A stretch of DNA of 64,000 bases from Lachnospiraceae bacterium (lineage in GTDB: Bacteria > Bacillota > Clostridia > Lachnospirales > Lachnospiraceae). Below the pieces are notes generated by a model. It saw nothing but the letters and a program-made list of their open reading frames with translations, was not told the DNA's origin and made no database searches. The position numbers were made by a program, and so were the translations under genes. The DNA is taken from contig JAEELW010000144.1 in NCBI GenBank assembly GCA_016282915.1, positions 37,364-101,363 on the forward strand, in the 5' to 3' direction. Shown here in pieces: positions 53,888 to 63,051 of this stretch (within the stretch, counting starts at the first letter, position 1; every line of letters starts with the position of its first letter).

Positions 53888-56800
53888 CTATTTCTTTATT
53901 TTAAAATAGATGACCTGCATGCCGTAGTAATTCCCGCTGCCGGTGCCGTAGATCACGACCGCCATCTTACCCGGCGCCACATTGTTCACATACATCACAC
54001 CCACTTCCGACGGGAGCAGATCCCCGTTTTGGTCCGTGATGCCACTGTAACCCTTGGGTGCGGTAATGGTAAAGTCTTTTCCGTATTCGGGGCAGATCTC
54101 CGCACCCGTATACTTAAAGCTCTTTGTCTTTTTCTTAACCTTCAGCTTTTCGATCTGGTCGATCTTCCGGACGCTTACCGGCAGCACCACATCACCTGTA
54201 TAGTTCTTATCTTTTCCGACGAGACCGATATAGTATACGCCCTCGTCCCGGAAGCCGTCGATAGCCTCGAAATTCTCGTCCAGATAACAGATATCTACGT
54301 CCGCTGCCGTAAATCTCACCTTCTCTCCGTTATCTCTCCGATAGAGCAGAGGCTTCGGTTTCTGGAGTTTTCCCGTATACTTCACGCTCATCGCCCCAAA
54401 CAGATCCGGATATAAGCTGACCGGGCGGATCACGAATTCAATCGTCTGAGCCGCTTCCTTTTTGTACGCCCCCTTAAAGCTGACCGTAACACTTGCGGTT
54501 CCCGCATTCTTATTATTCTTATAGCTCAGCTTATATTCCTTTTTCTCCGTAAGCCGTTTTGCGCCGTCATAGACGCTGACAGCGGGTTTGATTGCTTTTC
54601 CCGTATAGACCGTCTCATCGATAGAAGCGACCCAGCGCTTCTCAAGATATCCGCCCTCATAGAATTCCGTCAGCGTCATCTGCCCGTTCAGTGCATTTTC
54701 CAGTTCCTCCAGCACCGCGGCAGATTCATCCCCGTACTTTTCCTTAAGCGCAGCTTCCAGCGCCTTCACAGACACATCACTGACACTCACATTGCAGACT
54801 GCCTCGATGCCGTGCACCGTACGCAGCGTGATCTTTGCCTCACCCTCGTGTCTGCCGAAGAGCGTTCCGTCTTTTCGCACAAATACACAGGCCGGATCGC
54901 TGCTCTCAAAACTGATGGTGGGATCTGCCTGCGGATCACCGACAAAGGCCGCTCCCAGCGCAAAGCTCTCCCCCACGGACAGGGTAAGCTCCGTTTTGTC
55001 CGGGATGACATTTTCAATACAATAGTTTACCTCAAGCCTTCTTGAGATCGGATATCCGTCTTCACCAACGGCGATGGCCTTCAGTATCGTATCCCCTTCG
55101 ATCCTGATGCTGCCGTCATATACGGAACTATCGGGGCTCGGTTCATTCCCGTCCAACTCATAAAAGACGACCGCGCCTTCCGGTATCCCGGTAAGAGTCA
55201 CATCAAAAGCCTCCGCATAAACACCGCCCGGAACAGAAACTCCGAGATGGACAAGCGGGTACTCATCCGAGAAAAATATAATAGGTATTACCAGCTCATC
55301 CGCCGCAATCCCGGCCGTCGAACTGATCATTCCCCTGGGCAATACCAGCACTCCGTCCGTAAAATGTTCGTCTTCAACGATAAAATATAAGGTATCATTC
55401 TTCGAACTATAGCTGTACCCGGGACTCCTGCGAATATCCACGATCCTTGCCCAGGTCTCATCATAGATCGGAAGACCACTTTGCGGATCCCGGTCATAGA
55501 CTGCTGCTTTCATGCTCTTATCGATATTGACCGGCTGGTCAAACACCACCTCGATCGCATTAACATAGCCGGCTTCGCCGTCATAAAAATTCGAATGGGC
55601 TGCGGATATGACCTGGGGTCTGCGGACAGTATCTTCCGAAATCTCTGCCCTAAAGCTCAGCTTTCCGTCCGTCCCGATATGAATGCCGTCTACGGAGATC
55701 CCGCTGTTTACCATCTCGCAGTCTTTCAGCAGCCCCTTTCCTGCCCGGTCAAGATAATACTCGGAGGAAGGAGAGCTTGCCGGGGTCAGGCTGTCCCCGT
55801 CATGATAAAAGCCGTAATCCGGATCCGTTCCACACCAGTAATTCGAGATCAGGGGGATCATCTCATCATACATATTGGTGACAATGAATCCGGTCCTGCT
55901 CTCATTCAGCCGGGCATAGACATGATATAGACGCAGGGCATCCTGCGGCTGTTCAAGCAGGTATATTTCCCCGGTCTCCGGATCCCTCCTTTTTCTGTTG
56001 TATTCGTCGACGATATCATTACCTTCCGCCTTATAATACTCGGCAAGGATAAACTGCGAATAGATCCCGTATTTCTCCTTTTCCTCCCTGGGCAGGATGA
56101 TCGCAACATCCCCGCTGGTACTGTAGGGCCGCAGTTCCACGTTTTCCCCTTCCGTTACCCAGTGCACGCTTTCCTCCGGCAGCCAGCCCAGGAGCATCTT
56201 GGCGAAGCCGTCCTGATCCCCGCCGTTTGTCCCCATCATGGCAAAGGTATCCAGTTTTTCCAGATAACTTTCATAAGAATAATAATCATCGAGCCCCAGC
56301 TGGTGGCCGGTTTCATGGATAAACGTGACCAGATAATCTGCCATATTATCTAATCCCGCAGTTTCATGCTCGGTATCTACGACCTGGATCACGGAAGGAA
56401 GGGTATACGAGCCTATGGTATGATCACTGTCACTTGTACGGTAAGCCCACCACTGACCGCTCCAGCCATTGTTACCTCCGGCGGCAACGATATAACAGGC
56501 ATCGAGCCTCATATCCCCGTCCGCGTCATACTTCGACAGATACTCATTCAGATAATTCCGGTCGGATAATACCGAATCCTCCGGCTTCCCGGAAATGATC
56601 TTCGCAGCCCAATAATCCAGCACCTCCTGATAGAGGTATGCGTTATCGTCGCTTTCGGAAGCCGGATACCATGAGCGCTCATGTTCGGAACTGAACTCCA
56701 GGAACTCCCCTTTTATCTTCAGATTGTCGAATGACGAACGCTGATAATATGCCGTGAGGCTTTCGTAGGGATAGAGGGGATCCTCTTTACTCTCTGCCGT

Positions 56801-57250
56801 ATCCTCTTTGAACACCTGAGCCTTCAGCTGCTCTTTGAATCCTTCCGCAAAATGACAATCCTGAAATTCCGCTAAAACGACCAGAGTATTGACATCGCCT
56901 TCCGCAGGCATGACGGGATCTATGCCGGTCACCGGCATCGCAGCCTGATCCGGCGTCGGTGCATCATCATCCGCATCCTCCGGCATATACTTTTCCAGAT
57001 TGTACATCAGGGCCGAAAGCGCACTGCCTTCCGTCACCTCTTCTGCAGCCTCTTCTGCCGGCTGTACCGCGTCTTCCTCCGGCACTTCCGCGGCAGCATC
57101 CCAAGCCTCTTCCTCCGCTGCTTCCGCAGCTTCTGCTTCCGCTGCGACCTCCTCTGCTCCCTCCGCACTCGCCTTCATCACCGGAGAGAATGCCGCTTCC
57201 AATACGAGCAGCCCGGTCAGCAGCTGTGCCAGGATCTTCTTATTTCTCAT
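53888..57250 (-). CDS. Secreted M6-like zinc metalloprotease with Ig-like C-terminus
   Basis: The 1120-residue protein has a signal peptide (AQLLTGLLVLEAAFSPVMKASA), an Ala/Glu-rich linker (about 30-80), then an M6-type (immune inhibitor A-like) peptidase domain (about 105-440) with the zinc motif HETGHQLGLDDYY near residue 307 and the FAMMGTNGGD (Met-turn) segment. The C-terminal ~550 residues contain a chitobiase/BNR-type EVYAEAFDVTLTGIPEGAVVFYELDG...PSPDSSVYDG module, a BIG2-like unit and MBG-like strands. The expected role is degradation of extracellular proteins. The start is ATG 57250, with AAGGAG seven bases upstream. A promoter TTGACT-N18-TAGGAT lies at 57302-57331. Confidence 0.88.
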   Translation of the reverse strand: MRNKKILAQLLTGLLVLEAAFSPVMKASAEGAEEVAAEAEAAEAAEEEAWDAAAEVPEEDAVQPAEEAAEEVTEGSALSALMYNLEKYMPEDADDDAPTPDQAAMPVTGIDPVMPAEGDVNTLVVLAEFQDCHFAEGFKEQLKAQVFKEDTAESKEDPLYPYESLTAYYQRSSFDNLKIKGEFLEFSSEHERSWYPASESDDNAYLYQEVLDYWAAKIISGKPEDSVLSDRNYLNEYLSKYDADGDMRLDACYIVAAGGNNGWSGQWWAYRTSDSDHTIGSYTLPSVIQVVDTEHETAGLDNMADYLVTFIHETGHQLGLDDYYSYESYLEKLDTFAMMGTNGGDQDGFAKMLLGWLPEESVHWVTEGENVELRPYSTSGDVAIILPREEKEKYGIYSQFILAEYYKAEGNDIVDEYNRKRRDPETGEIYLLEQPQDALRLYHVYARLNESRTGFIVTNMYDEMIPLISNYWCGTDPDYGFYHDGDSLTPASSPSSEYYLDRAGKGLLKDCEMVNSGISVDGIHIGTDGKLSFRAEISEDTVRRPQVISAAHSNFYDGEAGYVNAIEVVFDQPVNIDKSMKAAVYDRDPQSGLPIYDETWARIVDIRRSPGYSYSSKNDTLYFIVEDEHFTDGVLVLPRGMISSTAGIAADELVIPIIFFSDEYPLVHLGVSVPGGVYAEAFDVTLTGIPEGAVVFYELDGNEPSPDSSVYDGSIRIEGDTILKAIAVGEDGYPISRRLEVNYCIENVIPDKTELTLSVGESFALGAAFVGDPQADPTISFESSDPACVFVRKDGTLFGRHEGEAKITLRTVHGIEAVCNVSVSDVSVKALEAALKEKYGDESAAVLEELENALNGQMTLTEFYEGGYLEKRWVASIDETVYTGKAIKPAVSVYDGAKRLTEKKEYKLSYKNNKNAGTASVTVSFKGAYKKEAAQTIEFVIRPVSLYPDLFGAMSVKYTGKLQKPKPLLYRRDNGEKVRFTAADVDICYLDENFEAIDGFRDEGVYYIGLVGKDKNYTGDVVLPVSVRKIDQIEKLKVKKKTKSFKYTGAEICPEYGKDFTITAPKGYSGITDQNGDLLPSEVGVMYVNNVAPGKMAVVIYGTGSGNYYGMQVIYFKIKK

Positions 57251-57301
57251 TTCTTTGCTCCTTTCTATCATTTCCGCTCCCCTCAGAGGGACGCGGTCTT
57301 C

Positions 57302-57331
57302 ATCCTATCATCCGCCGTTCATGCAAGTCAA
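57302..57331 (-). promoter_or_regulatory. Promoter of the M6-like protease gene
   Basis: Minus strand TTGACT (57331-57326), 18 bp, TAGGAT (57307-57302), about 50 bases before ATG 57250. Confidence 0.5.
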
Positions 57332-57376
57332 GACGATTCCGGCTTTCCTTCCGTCCTTACGCTTCTGTCTGCGGCT

Positions 57377-58222
57377 TTACCATATCGTCCGGCCGCCGTC
57401 CAATACCACGGTCGCGCCGGTCATATAGGTGGCGGCATCCGAGATCATGTAAAGGATCGTGCATACATATTCATCCGGCCGGCTCATGCGTCCCAGAGGG
57501 ATGAGCTTTCCGATCTTTTCCTGAAACTCCGGATCCTGCCCGTTCTCGAGACTGGCCGGGCAGAGCGTATTCACACGTATGCCCTTCTCCGCCCAGTAGA
57601 CCGCCAGATACTTTGTCAGACCGATCAGCGCATGCTTGACGACCGAATAGGATACGGGTTTGACCGTCTGCTCCTCCTCCGGCAGTCCTTCCTTCCGGTA
57701 GATCCGCTGGTCGGGTGCGATCAGGCCGTAGTCCGAAGAGATATTGAGTATCACACCGCTCTCCTGCTTTTCCATCACTTCGCCGAATACCTGCGCACAG
57801 AGCATCGCGCCGGTCAGTCCCACGGCGATATCCTGGTTCCACATATCCAGCGGGAAATTGTGAAAACGGATGGCTCCGAGGTTTTTGGAGCCGCCCTCCA
57901 CCTTGGGATTGTTGGCCGCATTGTTGATGAGCACGTCAATGTGTCCGTAGCGCTCAAGCAGCGTATCGCGCACTTTTTCAAGCTGCGCGCGCTGTGTGAT
58001 ATCGCAGACAAAGCACTCCACCTGCGCCTCTTCGCCGTATTCCTCGAGCACGCTCTTTTTCACCCGCTCCATCCCCTCCGGAACGATATCCAGGAGCACC
58101 GCCACGCCGCCGCCTTCCACGATGGCTTCACAATGCTTCATGCCGATCAGACCGCCGCCGCCGGTCACCACCGCCACTTTTCCCGGGATCTCAAAACGCC
58201 CGGTATAGATCTTTTTTGCCAT
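57377..58222 (-). CDS. Short-chain dehydrogenase/reductase
   Basis: The 281-residue NAD(P)-dependent enzyme has the Rossmann motif VVTGGGGLIGMKHC (about 18-31), NNAANNP, the catalytic Ser in LNISSDYG and YxxxK in YSVVKHALIGLTKY. It is encoded with a Gfo/Idh/MocA dehydrogenase and a CMP-sugar cytidylyltransferase, a combination resembling the ptmA-ptmB part of legionaminic acid pathways, so a sugar-nucleotide substrate is likely. AAAGGAGG precedes ATG 58222. An 87-bp gap separates it from the Gfo/Idh gene. Confidence 0.88.
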   Translation of the reverse strand: MAKKIYTGRFEIPGKVAVVTGGGGLIGMKHCEAIVEGGGVAVLLDIVPEGMERVKKSVLEEYGEEAQVECFVCDITQRAQLEKVRDTLLERYGHIDVLINNAANNPKVEGGSKNLGAIRFHNFPLDMWNQDIAVGLTGAMLCAQVFGEVMEKQESGVILNISSDYGLIAPDQRIYRKEGLPEEEQTVKPVSYSVVKHALIGLTKYLAVYWAEKGIRVNTLCPASLENGQDPEFQEKIGKLIPLGRMSRPDEYVCTILYMISDAATYMTGATVVLDGGRTIW

Positions 58223-58309
58223 TTCCGCCTCCTTTATAAACTCCGTCCCGTGTTCTTTCAGCTGCCGCTCTCCTCTCAGGCGCGGCAGTCCGTTCCGGGC
58301 CGCTTTCTG

Positions 58310-59335
58310 TCAAAGCTCCACTGTTCTTCCTTCCGCCGCCGACTCCTTTATGGCCAGAGCCATGCGCAGGCTGTCGATCCCGGCCTGCAGGGGAATGGCT
58401 GCCGGCTTTTCGCCGCGCAGCGCTGCAAAGAAATCCTTCAGTTCCTCAATGAACATATCATTCCGGAGAAAGCCCGCATCCGACCAGATCTGTTCCGGAT
58501 CATCACCGATAAATTTCTTAAAGGTGACCGCATTCAGATCGGCCTCAATTCTCCCTTTTTCCCCGACCACCTTAAAACGGTGCACCGGCGGATATTGCAG
58601 AAAGTCCGTATGGGTACAGACGGGCAGGCCGTCCGCCGACTCAAAGACCGCCTGCGCACTCTCCTCCACATCGATCTCCAGGCCGCTGTTCATCCCCAGC
58701 TGGGCCCTCACATTCCGCGGCATCCCGAAGATCCACCGGAGGATGTCCAGATCGTGCATCTGCAGGTTCAGCACCGGGCCGCCCCCCATATCTTTTCTCG
58801 CCATATAGGTACCCCGGTAATCCTCATAGCGGTGCATGGTCGTCAGGCGTTCCGAGAATTCACAGGCCACATAGGAAAGCCGCCCCAGCTCCCCGCTTTC
58901 CACGCCTTCCTTCAGACGCTTTACGCAGGGATGATAACGGTTCTGGAAGCCCATGAAGACCACCAGTTCCTTTTCCTCCGCGACACGCACAAGCTCCTCC
59001 AGCCCTTCCGGGCTGTGGGATAAGGGCTTCTCGATCAGCAGATGGCAGCCGGCCTTTGCACAGGCCAGCGCACATTCCATATGCTTCGCCGTGATATTGG
59101 TGATAAAAGCCAGCTCCGGCTTCTGTGCCAGCGCCTCGTCAAGATCCCGGTAAGCCGTGATGCCGTATTCCTCCTCCATGGAGATCCCCTCACGGATCTG
59201 CAGAGTGTCCGTAAAGGTCGTCTTCAGGCCGCGGCTGCGGTAGGCGATGAGCTCCGCCTCATCCCCCAAAAGCTTACGGATATTCCGCACATGCCGCTGG
59301 CCGATGCTTCCCAGTCCGATCATCAGTATCTTCAC
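58310..59335 (-). CDS. Gfo/Idh/MocA-family oxidoreductase
   Basis: The 341-residue protein has the N-terminal NAD-binding motif ILMIGLGSIGQRHVRNIR and the EKP motif (HLLIEKPLSH, about residue 105) of the family, followed by the alpha/beta substrate domain with GGGPVLNLQMHDLD, where His and Asp act in catalysis. It oxidises or reduces a sugar or sugar nucleotide. Its ATG overlaps the TGA of the cytidylyltransferase gene (ATGA), which links the two functions closely. Confidence 0.9.
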   Translation of the reverse strand: MKILMIGLGSIGQRHVRNIRKLLGDEAELIAYRSRGLKTTFTDTLQIREGISMEEEYGITAYRDLDEALAQKPELAFITNITAKHMECALACAKAGCHLLIEKPLSHSPEGLEELVRVAEEKELVVFMGFQNRYHPCVKRLKEGVESGELGRLSYVACEFSERLTTMHRYEDYRGTYMARKDMGGGPVLNLQMHDLDILRWIFGMPRNVRAQLGMNSGLEIDVEESAQAVFESADGLPVCTHTDFLQYPPVHRFKVVGEKGRIEADLNAVTFKKFIGDDPEQIWSDAGFLRNDMFIEELKDFFAALRGEKPAAIPLQAGIDSLRMALAIKESAAEGRTVEL

Positions 59336-60099
59336 AGTTCCGCCTCCGAAAGTTCTTTATAATTGGCACGCAGATACTGCAGAAGCCCGGCTTCCTGCCG
59401 CTCCAGCGTAAACTCCACGTAATCCAGATCCTCTTTTGCGTCCACATCCACCGCCCGGGGGATGATATAGGAGAGCACATGATCCCCGTGCATCAGATGA
59501 TTTTTCTTTATGAATTCCGTCCGCAGGATATCCACATAACCGTCCGGCGTGACCACCTCGTCAAAATCCTGTCTGGGGTTGTTCGCTTCGTCGATGGTCA
59601 TCCCCTTGATAAAGCTGCGGTAGTAGCCGTCCGGCTGCACCACGAACATCTTGTAGGGCGGAAAGACCTGCTTATGTGCGCTCCTCAGGCTGGTCGCATT
59701 AGGATCCGCCAGCATGCGCTCCGCCGCGCCGTCTACCACCTCTTTTTCCCGCAGCGGCGAGGTGGGCCGCAGATGCATGAAATACTCGGGCAGCTTTCCC
59801 TCATGTTCCGCGAGCCAGCCGATCACATGCTCCATGAAGCCGATATCCGGCGAATTGTCCGCAGCCAGCTCCGCAGGCCGCAGGAAGGGCGCTTCCGCAC
59901 CGTAGTAACGGGCGATACGCGCATACTCCTCCGAATCCGTCGATACCAGGATGCGCGAGATATATTTACAGCATTTCGCTGCCGCAATGGCGTAAGCCAG
60001 CAGCGGATAGCCTCTCACACAGCGTATGTTCTTGTTCTTTACGCCCTTGCTCCCGGCCCTGGCCGGGATGATGGCATACATTTCTCCCTTCTGTATCAT
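59332..60099 (-). CDS. CMP-nonulosonate cytidylyltransferase-like protein (NeuA family)
   Basis: The 255-residue protein activates a sugar acid with CTP. The nucleotide-binding signature IPARAGSKGVKNKNIR is near residue 10, followed by ILVSTDSEEYARIARYYGA and the HLRPTSPLREKEVVDGA motif of the acylneuraminate/legionaminate cytidylyltransferases. CMP-legionaminate or a similar acid is more likely than CMP-KDO, given the neighbouring SDR and Gfo/Idh genes. No nonulosonate synthase gene (NeuB type) is in the window. The start is ATG 60099, with AGGAGG nine bases upstream. Confidence 0.88.
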   Translation of the reverse strand: MIQKGEMYAIIPARAGSKGVKNKNIRCVRGYPLLAYAIAAAKCCKYISRILVSTDSEEYARIARYYGAEAPFLRPAELAADNSPDIGFMEHVIGWLAEHEGKLPEYFMHLRPTSPLREKEVVDGAAERMLADPNATSLRSAHKQVFPPYKMFVVQPDGYYRSFIKGMTIDEANNPRQDFDEVVTPDGYVDILRTEFIKKNHLMHGDHVLSYIIPRAVDVDAKEDLDYVEFTLERQEAGLLQYLRANYKELSEAEL

Positions 60100-60171
60100 A
60101 AATGCATTCCTCCTGCTTACTTTTTTTTATCTTCCGCTGGCCATCCGGATTCTTCCCGGGCAGCCGTGATC

Positions 60172-60232
60172 ATCAGTTACCCTTCCGGCCTGAGTCACGC
60201 ACCTGCTGCACGGCTGCGGCCGGATACTCTCC
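60172..60232 (+). repeat. Dispersed intergenic repeat, degenerate copy
   Basis: CAGTTAC...GGCCTGAG...CTGCACGGCTGCGGCCGGATACTCTCC follows the order of blocks of the repeat at 5668-5745 and 16785-16850 with several substitutions. It sits between the cytidylyltransferase and methyltransferase genes. Confidence 0.35.
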
Positions 60233-60234
60233 TC

Positions 60235-60966
60235 TTATTTCCCCTGCTCCCTTGCGACTGCAAGGATACGCGCGTCTCCTTCGTCCCCGATCTCTTCGCT
60301 CTCCAGAAACACAAGCCCCGCCTCCGCAAGCACCTCTTTTATCTCTTCAGGCGTATAGCCCCGCTGCAGATGCTGCTCTTCAAAGCAGTCATAGCGTCCG
60401 TCCTCCGCACGCACAAACATCGTAAGCAGGCATTCGTTCAGCTCTCCGTCAAAGCCGTTTTCCCAGATAAAGCTGCACTCCTCCCTCCGCTCGGCGATCA
60501 CCGTATCCCCGAGACAGTCGCGGTAATACTCCGTCGGATGAAAGTCAAAGATAAAAAGCCCGCCGGGATCCAGATAATTGTTTACCAGCTTAAAGCATGC
60601 GAGCAGATCCTCCTTCGAAAGAAGATAATTGATGCTGTCGCACATACAGACTACCGCGCGCACGGTTCCGTATAATTCAAAAGAGCGCATATCCTGACAG
60701 AGATACAGGATATCCTCCTCTTTCCCGCCTGCCTTCTCCCGTGCTTCCTCCAGCATCTCCGCCGAGGCATCCGCGCCGATCATGTCATAACCGGCTTCCG
60801 CCAGAAGCCGGGTCATGGTTCCCGTGCCGCAGGCCAGATCCAATACCAGTCCGTCCGCGATCCCATGGGATGCAAGGATCTTTTTGATACGCTCCGTCCA
60901 TTCCTCATAGGGAACATTATCCATTAAGAGGTCATAAACTTTTGCAAATGCCGAATAACTTTCCAT
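60235..60966 (-). CDS. Class I SAM-dependent methyltransferase
   Basis: The 243-residue protein has motif I VLDLACGTGTMTRLLAEAGYDMIGADAS (quoted in part; the GxGxG-like loop is CGTGT) near residue 45, the motif II/III region AVVCMCDSINYLLS, and GGLFIFDFHPTEYY. It belongs to the methyltransferase-25-like group with no predictable substrate. The N-terminal YSAFAKVYDLLMDNVPYEEW is common in this group. The start is ATG 60966, with GGAGAG nearby; the frame extends to a GTG at 60984. Confidence 0.88.
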   Translation of the reverse strand: MESYSAFAKVYDLLMDNVPYEEWTERIKKILASHGIADGLVLDLACGTGTMTRLLAEAGYDMIGADASAEMLEEAREKAGGKEEDILYLCQDMRSFELYGTVRAVVCMCDSINYLLSKEDLLACFKLVNNYLDPGGLFIFDFHPTEYYRDCLGDTVIAERREECSFIWENGFDGELNECLLTMFVRAEDGRYDCFEEQHLQRGYTPEEIKEVLAEAGLVFLESEEIGDEGDARILAVAREQGK

Positions 60967-61078
60967 ACTCTCCGTCCCCGTCACGGCGGGCTGCGTCCTC
61001 CGCGCTCCGCCGACCGACTCTACCTATTTTACACAATTTTTCGGCGGAAATAAAGTGCGGACTTATTCAAAATGCACG

Positions 61079-61107
61079 TTGTCAAAAGCCTTTCTTTCCG
61101 ATAAAAT
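61079..61107 (+). promoter_or_regulatory. Promoter of the ParB-like/BMP fusion gene
   Basis: TTGTCA (61079-61084), 17 bp, TAAAAT (61102-61107), about 28 bases before ATG 61135. Confidence 0.65.
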
Positions 61108-61134
61108 AGCGAAACGTGGAGGAAAATGTAAGTT

Positions 61135-63048
61135 ATGGGAATGAATGATTACGTAAAAGCCCTGAAAATGGGCGACAAAGAATACCGGGCCTGCGTGGGC
61201 AAGGGTCTGCACCCCTACCTGCCGGTACTGGACGAACTCGTGAGCCGCGTGGACATCGAAGCGCAGGTTCCCCTCGGACTTGTCGAGATCCCGATCAAAT
61301 CCATCGTAGGCACCTACAGCGCCGGCCGCACCACGGCTTTTGCGCGCAATTTCATGCCGATCCTGGATACGGATTCCGAGTTTGCGATGAAATGGGCACA
61401 GCTGTACGACGATCTGGAAGCGGACGGTCTGCGCGATCCGGTCAAGGCCTACGAATTCAACAACCGCTTTTATATCATGGAAGGCAACAAGCGGGTATCC
61501 GTATTCAAATACATGGACGCTGTGAGCATCGAAGGAAACGTCACGCGCATGATCCCCAAGCGCAGCGACGAGCCCGCCGTAAAGATCTACTATGAATTCA
61601 TGGATTTTTACGAGCTCACCGGCATCAATTACCTATATATGTCCCGGGAGGGCAACTTCAAAAAACTGCTGATGTACACCTCCGACGGGGAAACGAAATG
61701 GACAAAAGAACAGGAGCAGGATTTCCGCGCACTCTATACCTTCTTTGAGAACGAATTCCTGCCCCGTGCCAAGGACAAGCTGACCATCACCTGCGGAGAC
61801 GCCCTCTGCGTCTACCTCTCGATCTACGGCTACCGCGAGGCGCTGGAAAAGACGCAGAACGAGATCCGTCTCGACCTGGCCCGCCTCTGGAACGAATTTG
61901 TAAACTACAACAACGGTTCCGAGATGACGATGATCCTGAACCCCACGCCGGAGTCGCGCAAGACCGCTCTTTCCAGGCTGATCCCCATGGGTTCTTCGCC
62001 CTTAAAGGTCGTCTTTGTGCATGACCGCAGCGCGTCGCGTTCCTCCTGGACCTACGCCCACGAGCTTGGCCGTAAATACGTCCAGGATACCCTCGGAGAC
62101 AAGATCCAGGCTTCCGCCGTGGAACGTGTGGATAACGAAGACGCCGACGACATACTGGACGCCGCCATCGAAGCCGGGAACCGCGTGGTCTTTACCACTT
62201 CGCCCAAGCTGATGCCCGCGACCCTCAGAGCCGCCGCAAAGCATCCCGACATCACCTTCCTGAACTGTTCCATGAACCTGGGGCACCAGACGATACGTTC
62301 CTATTACCTGCGTATCTATGAAGCCAAATTCATCCTGGGCGCCATCGCGGGCGCCATGCAGAACGAAGGCAATATCGGCTATCTTGCGGACTATCCCATC
62401 AACGGCGCCACGGCGGATATCAACGCCTTCGCCATGGGCGTGCAGATGACGCGCCCCGGCGCAAGGGTCTTCCTGGAATGGTCGATGGTCAAAGATCACG
62501 ATCCCTTTGATGCTTTCCGCGAGCACAATGTACGGCTGATCTCGGCCAGGGATATCAACGCCACCGCCAGCGCCGGCCGTGAATTCGGCCTTTATGCGCT
62601 CCGCGACGGAGAAGAAAGCCACTTAAACCTGGCCATGCCCGTGGGACACTGGGGCAAGCTTTATGAGGAGATCCTGCGCAGCATCCTGCGCGGTGCATAT
62701 AAGAATGACGAAAATGTATTTGCGGACCAGGCACTGAACTATTTCTGGGGCATGTCCTCCGATGCGGTGGACGTGATCTATTCCCGGAACCTTCCCGCCG
62801 GCCCGATCCGGCTGCTGCGCAACCTCCGCAGCGGCATAAGGAACATGGACATCAACCCGCTGACCGGTCCCGTCTATGCGCAGGATGGCAGCCTCAAATG
62901 CGAGGACGGCCAGACCATCAGCGCCAAGGACGCCGTTCACCTCAACTGGCTTTGTGAGAACATCGAAGGAAGCATCCCGAAGATCTCCGAGCTGCGTGAG
63001 GAAGCATTGGAACTGGTACGCATCCAGGGACTGGATACCGGAGAATAG
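61135..63048 (+). CDS. Fusion of a ParB-like domain with a cytoplasmic BMP/PnrA-type ligand-binding domain
   Basis: The 637-residue protein has no signal peptide. The N-terminal part (about 45-130) reads VEIPIKSIVGTYSAGRTTAF...PVKAYEFNNRFYIMEGNKRVSVFKYM, the pattern of ParB/sulfiredoxin-like domains (a GxKR-type EGNKRVSV loop). After a helical middle, residues 290-600 match BMP-family solute-binding proteins (VVFVHDRSASRSSWTYAHELGRKYV; HPDITFLNCSM; FILGAIAGAM; IGYLADYPINGATADINAFAMGVQMTRPGARVFLEWS). BMP proteins bind nucleosides for ABC import, but without export this one is probably an intracellular nucleoside sensor. The stop is TAG. The metallophosphoesterase gene follows after 3 bp. Confidence 0.82.
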   Translation: MGMNDYVKALKMGDKEYRACVGKGLHPYLPVLDELVSRVDIEAQVPLGLVEIPIKSIVGTYSAGRTTAFARNFMPILDTDSEFAMKWAQLYDDLEADGLRDPVKAYEFNNRFYIMEGNKRVSVFKYMDAVSIEGNVTRMIPKRSDEPAVKIYYEFMDFYELTGINYLYMSREGNFKKLLMYTSDGETKWTKEQEQDFRALYTFFENEFLPRAKDKLTITCGDALCVYLSIYGYREALEKTQNEIRLDLARLWNEFVNYNNGSEMTMILNPTPESRKTALSRLIPMGSSPLKVVFVHDRSASRSSWTYAHELGRKYVQDTLGDKIQASAVERVDNEDADDILDAAIEAGNRVVFTTSPKLMPATLRAAAKHPDITFLNCSMNLGHQTIRSYYLRIYEAKFILGAIAGAMQNEGNIGYLADYPINGATADINAFAMGVQMTRPGARVFLEWSMVKDHDPFDAFREHNVRLISARDINATASAGREFGLYALRDGEESHLNLAMPVGHWGKLYEEILRSILRGAYKNDENVFADQALNYFWGMSSDAVDVIYSRNLPAGPIRLLRNLRSGIRNMDINPLTGPVYAQDGSLKCEDGQTISAKDAVHLNWLCENIEGSIPKISELREEALELVRIQGLDTGE

Positions 63049-63051
63049 ACG

